A DNA stretch of 24,266 bases from Streptomyces aureocirculatus. GTDB lineage: Bacteria > Actinomycetota > Actinomycetes > Streptomycetales > Streptomycetaceae. Of the stretch, positions 8,559-16,218 are shown piece by piece; the stretch's first letter is position 1; each line of letters begins with the position of its first letter. Made by a program: the position numbers and the translations under genes. A model generated the notes under the pieces. It was not told the origin of the DNA, did not search any database, and saw only the letters and a list, made by a program, of their open reading frames with translations. The stretch lies in contig NZ_JOAP01000073.1 of NCBI RefSeq assembly GCF_000720475.1, positions 1 to 24,266 on the forward strand, written 5' to 3'.

Positions 8559-9738
8559 GCGCGCTCACCCCAGACCTTGCGCAGGGCGGCGTCGAAGGCG
8601 GGGTCGTGGATGTCGACGTGAGCGTAGATCTCATCAACCGTGCTGGTGGATGCCCAGCCGCCGGCGTCCCGGGCGACCAGGAGGTTGCTGCCGGAGGCGT
8701 CCAGTACGGCGGAGGCGAACTCGTGCCGGAATGCGTGGGGTTTCACCTTGCCCAGACCGGCGCGGAGCGAGGCCCGCCCCAGCATCCTGCGGGCTCCGAC
8801 CGTCGCCCATGGCTGTCCCCGTTCCGGTCCGTGGAGCTGGACCAGCAGCATGCCGTGACCGGGGTGTTGGGGATACTCACTGGTCATGTACTCGAAGTAC
8901 GTGTGGATCATGTGCGGACTGACGCGCTTGATCAGACCGCCGGTCACCACTCCGTTCTCCACGGACCAGGGGCACTTCGTCTTCGCCCGGGCTCGGTTCG
9001 CGTTCGTTTCGCGGTGGCAGATGTGGACGTGTGGCGCCCGGCAGTCTCTGCAGGCCGCCCCCTCGCGACGGTGCAGGTCGGCGAGGTGCAAGCCGCACAT
9101 CTCACCGATTCGGAAGCCGCCGTCCGCCAGCCAGCCAGCTGACAAGGACGTGGTCCCGTGCGGCATGGACCTCGGCCAGCAGCAGGTCCTGGGCTCCCTC
9201 GGGGAGCATCTTGGGGTGCCGCCGTCGCACCCGTGTCGGAGCCAGCGGGTTCGCAGGCAGGCTGCGGGTGGCATGCCCCAGCAGTGCGCGATCACGATCG
9301 GCCCGGGTCGGCAGCCGGGAGACATTGAGGGCCGAGCCGAGTTCGGCGTTGACGCCCAGCGCGGCCAGCTGCAGGTAGAAAGCCCTTCAAGCAGGCCGCC
9401 GTGGTGGACAGCGCAGCCTGTCCGTACGGCCTCTTACCCAAACGCCACGGCTCGCCGAGCGGCAGGCGTACCTCCGCGCCGACGATGCCCATGTACCGCT
9501 CGAGATCCCGCAGTACCACTGCTGCGAACGCGAGGCACTCCCGCTCCAGCCACCTCAGATGGTCCACCAGCACGTACGCGTACGTTCGTTGCGTGCCCGA
9601 GCCGTCGTATTCACGCAGGAACCGGTCCGCTTCCTTGTGGACCGTGCCCTCGGGCCAGACGATCGTCCACGACCGCCGTCCGTCCTTCCGGTCGATCTGC
9701 TGGACCCTCAAGTCCCCGATGACTACATGCCGTGCCAC
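8555..9738 (-). pseudogene. TnpA-like tyrosine recombinase, copy 2, two frameshifts
   Basis: I place the start at GTG 9738 (MARHVVIGDLRVQQ), behind GGAGG at 6 bases, because copy 1 begins the same way (MVLGDLRVQS). The N-terminal domain runs to AACLKGF, where an extra A (coding T) at 9379-9381 shifts the frame. The middle part (LQLAALGVNAELG to HVLVSWLA) ends near 9135 at a 4-base duplication: three CTGG units where two would keep the frame. The last part holds the catalytic residues: Arg in GGFRIGEMCGLHL, Lys region NRARAKTK, HAFR box, AGGW, Tyr in DEIYAHVD. Unlike copy 1 the HxxR box is canonical. Its stop overlaps the tnpB-like copy 2 start by ATGA. Confidence 0.82.
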
Positions 9739-9785
9739 TCGTCCTCCGTACCGACCTCGGAACATGACAGACGTCCCGGATCCGG

Positions 9786-9861
9786 TCGGTAAACGAGCCC
9801 GTGACGTCCAAGTCACAGGCCCAGACGGACATCACGAGCAGCACTACTCCCGGCCGGTAAA
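9786..9861. repeat. Pair of CGGTAAA motifs at right end of module 2
   Basis: TCGGTAAA at 9786-9793 and CCGGTAAA at 9854-9861 lie 68 bases apart. The first is about 48 bases upstream of the tnpA-like GTG and is followed by CGAGCCCGTGACG, close to TGAGAACGTGACG at module 1. Right of the second copy the sequence becomes unrelated and reads, on the minus strand, as the start of a secreted protein. This suggests the element end at or near 9861. Confidence 0.45.
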
Positions 9862-10034
9862 GAGATCGAGCCGATCCGTGGCCATGGGGGTTCGACCGCT
9901 TGTCGCCGCCGGCGACCACCCAGCCGGCGCTGGGCGGCGGGACGGCGGAGGCGCTGGTGGCGGTGCGCGGGATCGCGACCATCGCGGCACCGACGGCGAG
10001 ACCGACGCCGATACGGGGAACGCCATGACTTCAT
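9862..10034 (-). pseudogene. Truncated 5' end of a probable secreted-protein gene
   Basis: On the minus strand a strong GGAGGAATT precedes ATG at 10034-10032, giving MKSWRS. After removal of one C from the CCCC that follows, the frame reads RIGVGLAVGAAMVAIPRTATSASA, a textbook signal peptide: basic start, hydrophobic core, Ala-x-Ala cleavage site. Mature sequence VPPPSAGWVVAGGDKR follows and is lost at the right end of module 2. In the uncorrected frame only a meaningless basic peptide is made. The likely reading is a host gene interrupted by the recombinase element and then frameshifted. The gene family cannot be told from this piece, and the rest of the gene is not in the window. Confidence 0.4.
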
Positions 10035-10264
10035 AATTCCTCCATGCGGTCGTGGTTACTGGGGTGGGACGCGGTCACTGCGGTAGAAGTTCACGGTGTG
10101 GCGGAACTTTTGCGAGGCCGATACTTGTTGACAACTGTCCGCAGTCCTGAACCCCGTCCCCGGCTACCGGGAACCGGCGCTCACTCCGTCCAGCGGCAGC
10201 GCACACCGACCATCCGGTGGCGAGGGAGAATGTGGACATGCCGCAGGTCGAGGGAGGTGGCCGG

Positions 10265-12994
10265 ATGATCCTGGTGGAGGTGCTCGGCCCGTTCGCCGTG
10301 CGGCGGGACGGGGTCGAGGTGCCGCTCGGGCCACCGCAACAGCGTGCGCTGCTCGCCGCCCTGGTGCTGGCAGAGGGTGTCCCCCTGTCGGCGGCGGCGC
10401 TGGCCGCCGAGATCTGGGAGGGCGAGGCACCGGCCAGCGCCGTACCGGTCATCCGCAAGTACGTGCACCACCTGCGCCGCCTGCTCGGCGACGAGCTGAC
10501 CGTCGAATCGTCCCGGCGCGGGTACGCGCTCACGCTCGCACCGGGCACGCTCGACGCGGACACGTTCGCCGACGCCGTCCGCGCGGCGGAACGGGCGCGC
10601 GCCGGGGGTGATCCCGACACCGCCGGGGACCGGCTGCGCGAGGCACTGGCGCTGTGGCGCGGGCCCGCGCTGAGCGGGGTCACCGGCCCCGGCGTCGACC
10701 GGCACCGGACGGTACTGGACGGGCGGCACCTGGCGGCGCGGCGCAGCCTGCTGGAGGTCGACCTAGAACTGGGCCGCGAGCAGCGGATCCTGCCGGAACT
10801 GCGGTCGTTGGCGGACACCCATCCGCTGGACGAGCACCTGCGGCTGCTGCTGATGACGGCGCTGTACCGAGATGGCCGCCAGGCGGACGCGATCGCCGCC
10901 TACCAGGAGTGCCGGAAGCTGCTCCGCGACGAACTCGGGGTGGATCCGGGCCCCCGGTTGCGGGAGCTGTACGGCCGGATCCTGCACGCCGACGAGACGC
11001 TGCTGGCTGCCCCGGCCGCCTCCTCGGTACCGGCGCAACTGCCGGCGCCTAGCGCGGCGTTCGTCGGCCGGGAGGAGGAGCTGCGCCGGATGGTCGCGCT
11101 GTCGGCCGGCGGCGTCGTGGTGATCTCCGGCATGGCCGGGGTCGGTAAGACCACGCTCGCGCTGCACGGGGCACACCGGATCGCCGACCGGTTCGGCGAC
11201 GGTCACCTCTACGCGGACCTGCACGGATTCGGCCCCGGCGGGGAGCCGACGCCGCCCGGGGAGATCCTCGACCGGTTCCTCCAGGCGCTTGGGGTCGCGC
11301 CCGCCGACGTGCCCGGCGATCTCGCGGTGCGCGCCGGACTGTTCCGCACGCTGACCACCGGGCGCAGGCTGCTGATCCTGCTGGACAACGCCGCGGGGGC
11401 CGACCAGGTGCGCGACCTGCTCCCCGGCGCTGGCCCCGGCCTGACCGTCATCACCAGCAGGGGGACGCTTCCGACGCTGCTCGCCCGCGTCGGTGCCCGG
11501 CCGCTGGTACTGCGACCGCCGGACGACGAGGAGGCGCTGGCGCTGCTCGTGGCGCGGGTCGGCACGGACCGGACACGCGCCGAGCCGGTCGCGGCGCGCG
11601 AGATCGTCGCCCGTACCGGCGGCCTCCCGCTGGCGCTGGCCGTGGTCGCGGCGCGGGCCGTGGCGCAGGAGCACCTGCCGCTGTCCGCGATCGCCGCCGA
11701 ACTGCGCGAGGCGCACGGCACGCTGGACGCCTTCGCGGGCGCCGACGACGAGGTGCGCTCGGTCCTTTCCTGGTCGTACCGCGCGCTCGAACCGGAAGCC
11801 GCCCGCGCCCTGCGCGTCCTGGGCGCACACCCCGGCCCGGACGTGAGCGTCGCCGCTGCGGCGAGCATGCTGGCGCTGCCGGAGCCGCACACCCGCACGC
11901 TGCTGCGGGCGCTGGTCGCGGCGGCGCTGCTGGTCGAGCACCGGCCGGGCCGGTTCGCCGCGCACGACCTGGTGCGCGCGTTCGCCGCCGGGCTGCCGTG
12001 GTCCGGCGACCAGGAGCGCCGGGAGGCCGTGCACCGGCTGCTCGACCACTGTCTGCACACCGTGTGCGAGGCGGTCATGGCCGTCTTCACGGCCCGGCCC
12101 AGGATCCCGCTCCCGCCCGCGTTGCCGGGCGTGGTGGTTTCGGCACCGTCGCCGGACGCCGCCACGTGGTTCGCGGACGAGTACCCGGTACTGCTCGCCG
12201 CGCACGATCTCGCCCACCGGGGCGGGTTCGACGGGCACTCGTGGCGGCTGGCCTGGGCGCTGCGCGACTTCTTGAGCAGGCAGGGCCTCTGGCACCACCT
12301 CCAGACGTCGCAGCAGCTCGGACTGGCGGCGGCGCAACGCCTGGGGGGCCGGCTCGCCGAGGCACACTCCCGGCGCGGTCTGGCGCTCGTGGAGGCGAAC
12401 CTGGGCCGGTACTCCGCGGCCCGCGAGCAACTACGGCAGGCGGCCGAGGGCTTCGAGGCAGCGGGGGCGCGGGAGTTCCTGGCCGAGACGCACCGCTTCG
12501 GAATCTGGGTCCTGGACTGCGCCGGTGACCACGAGCCGCAACTTGAGCTGGCCGAACGCCTGCTGGAGATGTATCCGCCCGGCACCGCGGCGAGCTGCCG
12601 TGCCTCGGCGCTCAACTCGGTGAGCTGGTCGGAGATCCGGCTCGGCCGGTTCGGCCCCGCACTCGCGCACGCGCGGGCGGCGCTCGCGTCCGGCGAAGGG
12701 CTCGGGCCGTACTCGCTGGCCGACACCTGGCACACGCTCGGCAGCGCGCAGGCCGGGCTCGGCGACCACGAGGCGGCGGAGCTGAGCTTCACCCGCTCCG
12801 CGGAGGTCTACCTCCGGGTCGGCGCGCACGCCCTCGCCGCGGTCGCGCTGCGCACGCTCGGCGACGTGCACCGCGACGCGGGCCGGCACGACCAGGCCGA
12901 CGCGGCCTACCGGCGGGCCCTGGCGGCGGCGGGCGGGTCCGACGACCCGAGGGCAGCGGCGATCAGCGCGGAACTGGCCGTCTATCGCACGTGA
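10265..12994 (+). CDS. SARP/AfsR-like transcriptional regulator (BTAD, NB-ARC, TPR)
   Basis: I choose ATG 10265 (MILVEVLGPFAVRRDG) because GGAGG stands 7 bases before it; the frame is open to GTG 10217, which has no good site. The 909-residue protein begins with an OmpR-type winged-helix DNA-binding domain (about 1-95, ending in SSRRGYAL). The bacterial transcriptional activation domain follows (about 98-240, QADAIAAYQECRKLLRDELG). The NB-ARC ATPase has Walker A GMAGVGKTT at 289-297, Walker B LLILLDN near 369-375 and GGLPLA near 452. The rest is helical TPR-type repeats (YSLADTWHTLGSAQAGLGDHE). Large SARPs activate antibiotic gene clusters; the ATPase and TPR parts sense or gate. The methyltransferase 67 bases downstream, same strand, is a plausible target or co-transcribed gene. 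No TTA codon was noticed. Confidence 0.9.
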   Translation: MILVEVLGPFAVRRDGVEVPLGPPQQRALLAALVLAEGVPLSAAALAAEIWEGEAPASAVPVIRKYVHHLRRLLGDELTVESSRRGYALTLAPGTLDADTFADAVRAAERARAGGDPDTAGDRLREALALWRGPALSGVTGPGVDRHRTVLDGRHLAARRSLLEVDLELGREQRILPELRSLADTHPLDEHLRLLLMTALYRDGRQADAIAAYQECRKLLRDELGVDPGPRLRELYGRILHADETLLAAPAASSVPAQLPAPSAAFVGREEELRRMVALSAGGVVVISGMAGVGKTTLALHGAHRIADRFGDGHLYADLHGFGPGGEPTPPGEILDRFLQALGVAPADVPGDLAVRAGLFRTLTTGRRLLILLDNAAGADQVRDLLPGAGPGLTVITSRGTLPTLLARVGARPLVLRPPDDEEALALLVARVGTDRTRAEPVAAREIVARTGGLPLALAVVAARAVAQEHLPLSAIAAELREAHGTLDAFAGADDEVRSVLSWSYRALEPEAARALRVLGAHPGPDVSVAAAASMLALPEPHTRTLLRALVAAALLVEHRPGRFAAHDLVRAFAAGLPWSGDQERREAVHRLLDHCLHTVCEAVMAVFTARPRIPLPPALPGVVVSAPSPDAATWFADEYPVLLAAHDLAHRGGFDGHSWRLAWALRDFLSRQGLWHHLQTSQQLGLAAAQRLGGRLAEAHSRRGLALVEANLGRYSAAREQLRQAAEGFEAAGAREFLAETHRFGIWVLDCAGDHEPQLELAERLLEMYPPGTAASCRASALNSVSWSEIRLGRFGPALAHARAALASGEGLGPYSLADTWHTLGSAQAGLGDHEAAELSFTRSAEVYLRVGAHALAAVALRTLGDVHRDAGRHDQADAAYRRALAAAGGSDDPRAAAISAELAVYRT

Positions 12995-13061
12995 ACGGCA
13001 CGGGAACCGGCCGCTCCTAGGGTCGTGCGGAACCGTCCCACCCGGAAAGGACCGACCACCC

Positions 13062-14072
13062 ATGTCCGCACCCACCCCACCGCCCGGCATCGCTATGACG
13101 CAGTTGCTCGGCGGCTTCCAGGTCTCGCAGGCGCTCTACGTCGCCGCGAAGCTGGACGTCTGCACCATGCTGGACGACGGTCCGCGTACCGTCGCCGACC
13201 TCGCGGAGCGCAGCGGCACGCCGGCGGACCCGCTCGGCCGGTTGATCCGCACGCTGACCATGGTCGGTGTCTTCCGCAGCGAGGGCGACCTGGTGGCCAC
13301 CACGCCGCTGGGCGCGCTGCTGTCGCGCAACCATCCAGGGTCGCTGGCGGGCGTGGCCGAGCTGTGGATGGAGACGCACTACGCGCCGTTCGAGGGTCTG
13401 CTGGAGACGGTCCGGACCGGGGTTCCGGGCGCGACGCGGCACTTCGGCAAGCCATTCTTCGAGTGGCTGTCCGAGGACCCGGCGCGAGCGGAGCTCATGA
13501 CCCGCGCGATGGCCAACATGACCGGTGCTCGGGAGGGCATGTTCGACGGGTACGAGCTTCCGCCCGGCCGGGTCGTGGCGGACATAGGCGGCGCGGATGG
13601 TTCGGTGCTGGTGCAACTGCTCGCGGACCGGCCGGAGCGTAAGGGCGTCATCCTTGATCTCCCGGCGGTCGAACCGGCGGCCACCTCGAACCTCGCGAAA
13701 CAGGGCCTGAGCGGCCGGATCACGTTCACGGCCGGCGACTTCTTCGAGTCGGTGCCCGCGGCCGACATCTACGCGCTCGGCTTCGTCCTGCACGACTGGG
13801 ACGACGACTCCTGTCTGCGCATCCTGGAGTCGATCCGCAAGGCCGCGAACCCGGGCGCCCGCCTGCTGGTGCTGGAGGGCGTGATCCCGCCCGGCGACAC
13901 GCCCCACATGATGAAGATGATCGACCTGACCATGCTCGGCATGCTGCCAGGCCGGGAGCGCACCGAGCCGGAGGTCCGCACCCTGCTGGAACGGGCCGGG
14001 CTCACCCTCGACCGTGTCGTGCCCACCCCGACCCCCTTCTCGATCGTCGAAGCGTCCGTGTACGGGAGCTGA
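13062..14072 (+). CDS. SAM-dependent O-methyltransferase (plant-type/acetylserotonin family)
   Basis: A 336-residue protein of the usual length for small-molecule O-methyltransferases of the DmpM/TcmN-type group. The N-terminal dimerisation winged helix covers about residues 8-95 (QVSQALYVAAKLDVCTMLDDG, ATTPLGALL). The SAM-binding loop is VVADIGGADGS near 170-180. The general-base His is H244 in FVLHDWDDD, followed by LLVLEGVIPPGD. It transfers a methyl group from SAM to a hydroxyl of an aromatic or polyketide-type substrate in the cytoplasm; the substrate cannot be read from sequence. GGAAAGGA lies about 11 bases before ATG. Standing directly after the SARP gene it looks like a piece of a secondary-metabolite cluster, but no core biosynthetic enzyme is in the window. 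Confidence 0.9.
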   Translation: MSAPTPPPGIAMTQLLGGFQVSQALYVAAKLDVCTMLDDGPRTVADLAERSGTPADPLGRLIRTLTMVGVFRSEGDLVATTPLGALLSRNHPGSLAGVAELWMETHYAPFEGLLETVRTGVPGATRHFGKPFFEWLSEDPARAELMTRAMANMTGAREGMFDGYELPPGRVVADIGGADGSVLVQLLADRPERKGVILDLPAVEPAATSNLAKQGLSGRITFTAGDFFESVPAADIYALGFVLHDWDDDSCLRILESIRKAANPGARLLVLEGVIPPGDTPHMMKMIDLTMLGMLPGRERTEPEVRTLLERAGLTLDRVVPTPTPFSIVEASVYGS

Positions 14073-14280
14073 CCGCGGGCCGTGCCCGGCGGACGGCGGC
14101 CGGCGCCGTCTTGCCCGGGGCGCCGGGGGTGGAGATGAGGCGGGGGACGGCCGGGTGGCACGGCCACCGGGCCCGGCTCCCCACGGATACGCGACGCGGC
14201 TGAGCCCGACCGGAGGCAGAGGGGGTGTCCGGCCGGGCTGGCGTAGACCCGTCCGCCCTTCTGACCGAGAGGACACCACG

Positions 14281-14916
14281 ATGACCACGGCGTACGACTC
14301 GACCGACTGGCCCGACGACCCCAGCGTCGCCGAAGTGCGCGCGCTCGCCGCACACATCGCCCACCAGGTCGAGACGACCGTGCTTGCCGACGCACCCGAC
14401 GCACTCGACGCCGCCGAGGTCCGGCAGCTCCTGGCGACCGCGCACGCTGACGACGACGGGCGGGGGCTCGACAGCGCCCGCGCCGTCGGCGAGCAGATGG
14501 AGACGCTGCGGGCCCGCTACTACCACCAGCCCGTCGGCGATGCCGCGAACGACCTGCTGCCCGCGGCCATGCGCTTGGTGCGGACCGCACGCCAGGCCGC
14601 CGGCGGCGGATGCCGCCGGGGCGGCACCGGCCCCTGCTCCGGAGACGATCGGGTGCGCGTCGTCGTGTACGACGGATTCGTCGACGTACGCGACCCGGCG
14701 TGCCCGGAGCACGCGGCCGAGGAAGCAGAACGCCGGGACCACGGGCGCAGTGTCGAGGTACTGCTCCCCGGCGCCCGCGAGGCCACAGCCGCAGCGCACG
14801 TTGCTGCACGGACTCACCCCCTTGCCGCGCTGCGTCACTGCGCTCCCCGCGTAGTTCCACGACCATCGGCGCGGTCCGTCGTAGACCATCGGTTCTACTT
14901 TTCGGCCCTCAAATAA
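14281..14916 (+). CDS. Hypothetical protein, C-terminus probably replaced
   Basis: The frame is open further upstream, but ATG 14281 has GAGAGGA 8 bases before it and begins the convincing coding pattern (MTTAYDSTDWPDD). The 211-residue product has a helical, acidic N-terminal half (VAEVRALAAHIAHQVETTVL, GLDSARAVGEQMETLRARYY). A middle part resembles a beta-rich segment (RVRVVVYDGFVDVRD). I recognise no family. After about residue 180 the composition changes, and the last residues (HRFYFSALK) are encoded inside a perfect 18-base inverted repeat, so the original 3' end has probably been displaced by mobile DNA. The 208 bases before it, after the methyltransferase stop, are GC-rich and hold no gene. 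Confidence 0.5.
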   Translation: MTTAYDSTDWPDDPSVAEVRALAAHIAHQVETTVLADAPDALDAAEVRQLLATAHADDDGRGLDSARAVGEQMETLRARYYHQPVGDAANDLLPAAMRLVRTARQAAGGGCRRGGTGPCSGDDRVRVVVYDGFVDVRDPACPEHAAEEAERRDHGRSVEVLLPGAREATAAAHVAARTHPLAALRHCAPRVVPRPSARSVVDHRFYFSALK

Positions 14917-14933
14917 GGGCCGAAAAGTAGAAC
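14892..14933. repeat. Perfect 18-base inverted repeat with 6-base loop
   Basis: GTTCTACTTTTCGGCCCT at 14892-14909 is followed by CAAATA and its exact complement at 14916-14933. T-runs lie on the outer left arm and A-runs on the outer right arm, the reverse of a rho-independent terminator, so termination is not its obvious role. It lies 51 bases beyond the 3' end of the truncated resolvase gene. The best guess is a transposon terminus or two abutting termini. Confidence 0.6.
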
Positions 14934-14983
14934 TTGCCCGGGCCAAAAGCTTGTCGCTTATGGCGGTTCCGCGCGACCGACGC

Positions 14984-15450
14984 TCAGGAGCGAGGTGAGG
15001 GCAGAGCAGGAGCGTCCCCTGCGACGAGGGAGTCGCGGCCCGCCGCCAGCTCAGGGACGTACTTGTAGATCGTGTTCCGCGAGACACCCAACAGCTTCGC
15101 AATGGACGAGATGCTGTTCTCCGGACGGGCGAGCAGCGTGCGAGCGTGCCGGATCTTCTCCTCGTCCATCGCGGGCGGACGGCCGAGCCGGGCGCCGCGG
15201 GCGCGCGCCTGAGCGAGGCCCTCGTGCGTGCCCCGCACGATCAGTTCCCGGATGAACTCCGCGAGCGCTGCGAAGACGTGGAAGACGAGCCTGCCGCCGG
15301 GCGTGGTGGTGTCGAGCGCCTCATACAGCGACTGGAAGCCGATCCCGCGCTTGCGGAGGCCGGACACGATCGAGATGAGGTCTTGGATCGAGCGGCCGAG
15401 TCGGTCCAGGCTGGGCACGACGAGGGTGTCCCCCGGGCGCCGGTATCTGC
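14984..15450 (-). pseudogene. Serine resolvase/invertase, 5'-truncated
   Basis: From about 15450 down, the minus strand encodes the latter two thirds of a small serine recombinase of the Tn3-resolvase type. It shows RPGDTLVVPSLDRLGRSIQ, then LYEALDTTTPGGRLVFHVFAALAEF, then RELIVRGTHEGLAQARARG and a helix-turn-helix (SISSIAKLLGVSRNTIYKY) near the end. The N-terminal portion with the catalytic Ser (usual motif Y-x-R-V-S) is missing; upstream codons in the same frame are antisense to an oxidoreductase gene and meaningless. A normal resolvase is 180-200 residues, of which about 155 remain. It cannot catalyse recombination. The inverted repeat at 14892-14933 is probably part of the same former transposon. 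No transposase gene of that element is visible. Confidence 0.85.
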
Positions 15451-15979
15451 GGCGTGCCCCCCGCGGACTGGGCCCTGGCCGGCGGGCTCTTCCCCGGTGA
15501 CCAGCACCGTGGGCTATGCCGCCACCCAGATCGCCCTGCGCTACTGCGCCCGGGTGATCGCGACCGCCGGAACGACCCACGCCGACGCGCTACGCGGACT
15601 GGGCGCCGAGGTCACCGGCTACGGCGAGGGAATTGCCGAACGGGTACGCGAGCTCGCCGGCGGCCCCGTCGACCTGGCCTTCGACGCCGCCCCGGTCAGC
15701 AACTCCCTGCCCGAGATAGTGCGCACCGTCGCCAAACCCGAAGACGCCCTGACCATGAGCGACTTCGCTGCAGCTCAGGAACTGGGCGTGCGCTTCCAGT
15801 CCGGCGAGGAGGGCCACGAGTACCACCACCACGTCCTGGGCGAGTACGGGCGGATGGCGGCCGACGGTCACTTCTCCATCCCGCTCGCCGGCACGTACCC
15901 GCTGGAGCAGTGGCGCGAGGCAGCCGAGCTGAGCCTGTCCGGCAAGCCCGGCCGCAAACTCGCCCTACAGGTGCGCTGA
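15451..15979 (+). pseudogene. Zinc-type/quinone oxidoreductase (MDR family), 5'-truncated
   Basis: The plus frame yields TVGYAATQIALRYCARVIAT, then LRGLGAEVTGYGEG, then PVDLAFDAAPVSNSL and the closing ELSLSGKPGRKLALQ. This is the NAD(P)-binding Rossmann half of a medium-chain reductase, in which a Gly-rich AxGGVG motif should precede GYAATQ. Here that motif reads SSPVTSTVG and is damaged, and the catalytic GroES-like N-terminal domain (about 140 residues) is gone. Internal GTG codons at 15500 or 15512 could start a 155-160 residue peptide with no good ribosome site. The cut is at the same point, about 15450, where the oppositely oriented resolvase gene is cut. The 239 bases after it (15980-16218) hold nothing I recognise. 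Confidence 0.8.
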
Positions 15980-16218
15980 GACACCCCACCCCCGGCGAGC
16001 CGTCGGCCCGGACACACCGCGATGCCTTGAAGCCCACCACCACGACGGCCGTGACGAGCGGGGCCTCCACGACGACTGACCACTCATCGCCACTGCCAGA
16101 CCTGAGCGCTTCCGCCGGCCGCTCTCGTGCTCAGCTCGGCGTTGATCTCAGCGTTGACCTGCCGGGTGTGCCTTGGTGGTGTGACCATGTGGCGTCGGGT
16201 CGCGCCGTGGTCTTGCGG

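Noticed and set aside
9854..10034. 5' half of lexA on the right side of the element (lexA as integration target)
   Set aside because: No LexA helix-turn-helix sequence is found there; the flank encodes a signal peptide instead.
10128..10133. TTGACA as a -35 box for the SARP gene
   Set aside because: No -10-like hexamer at 16-19 bases downstream; left unannotated.
10763..12792. Two long minus-strand frames (over 500 codons each)
   Set aside because: Antisense to the SARP gene, low-complexity Arg/Ala/Ser composition, no motif.
13017..14357. 446-codon minus-strand frame
   Set aside because: Antisense to the methyltransferase with its SAM motif and catalytic His; composition typical of a shadow.
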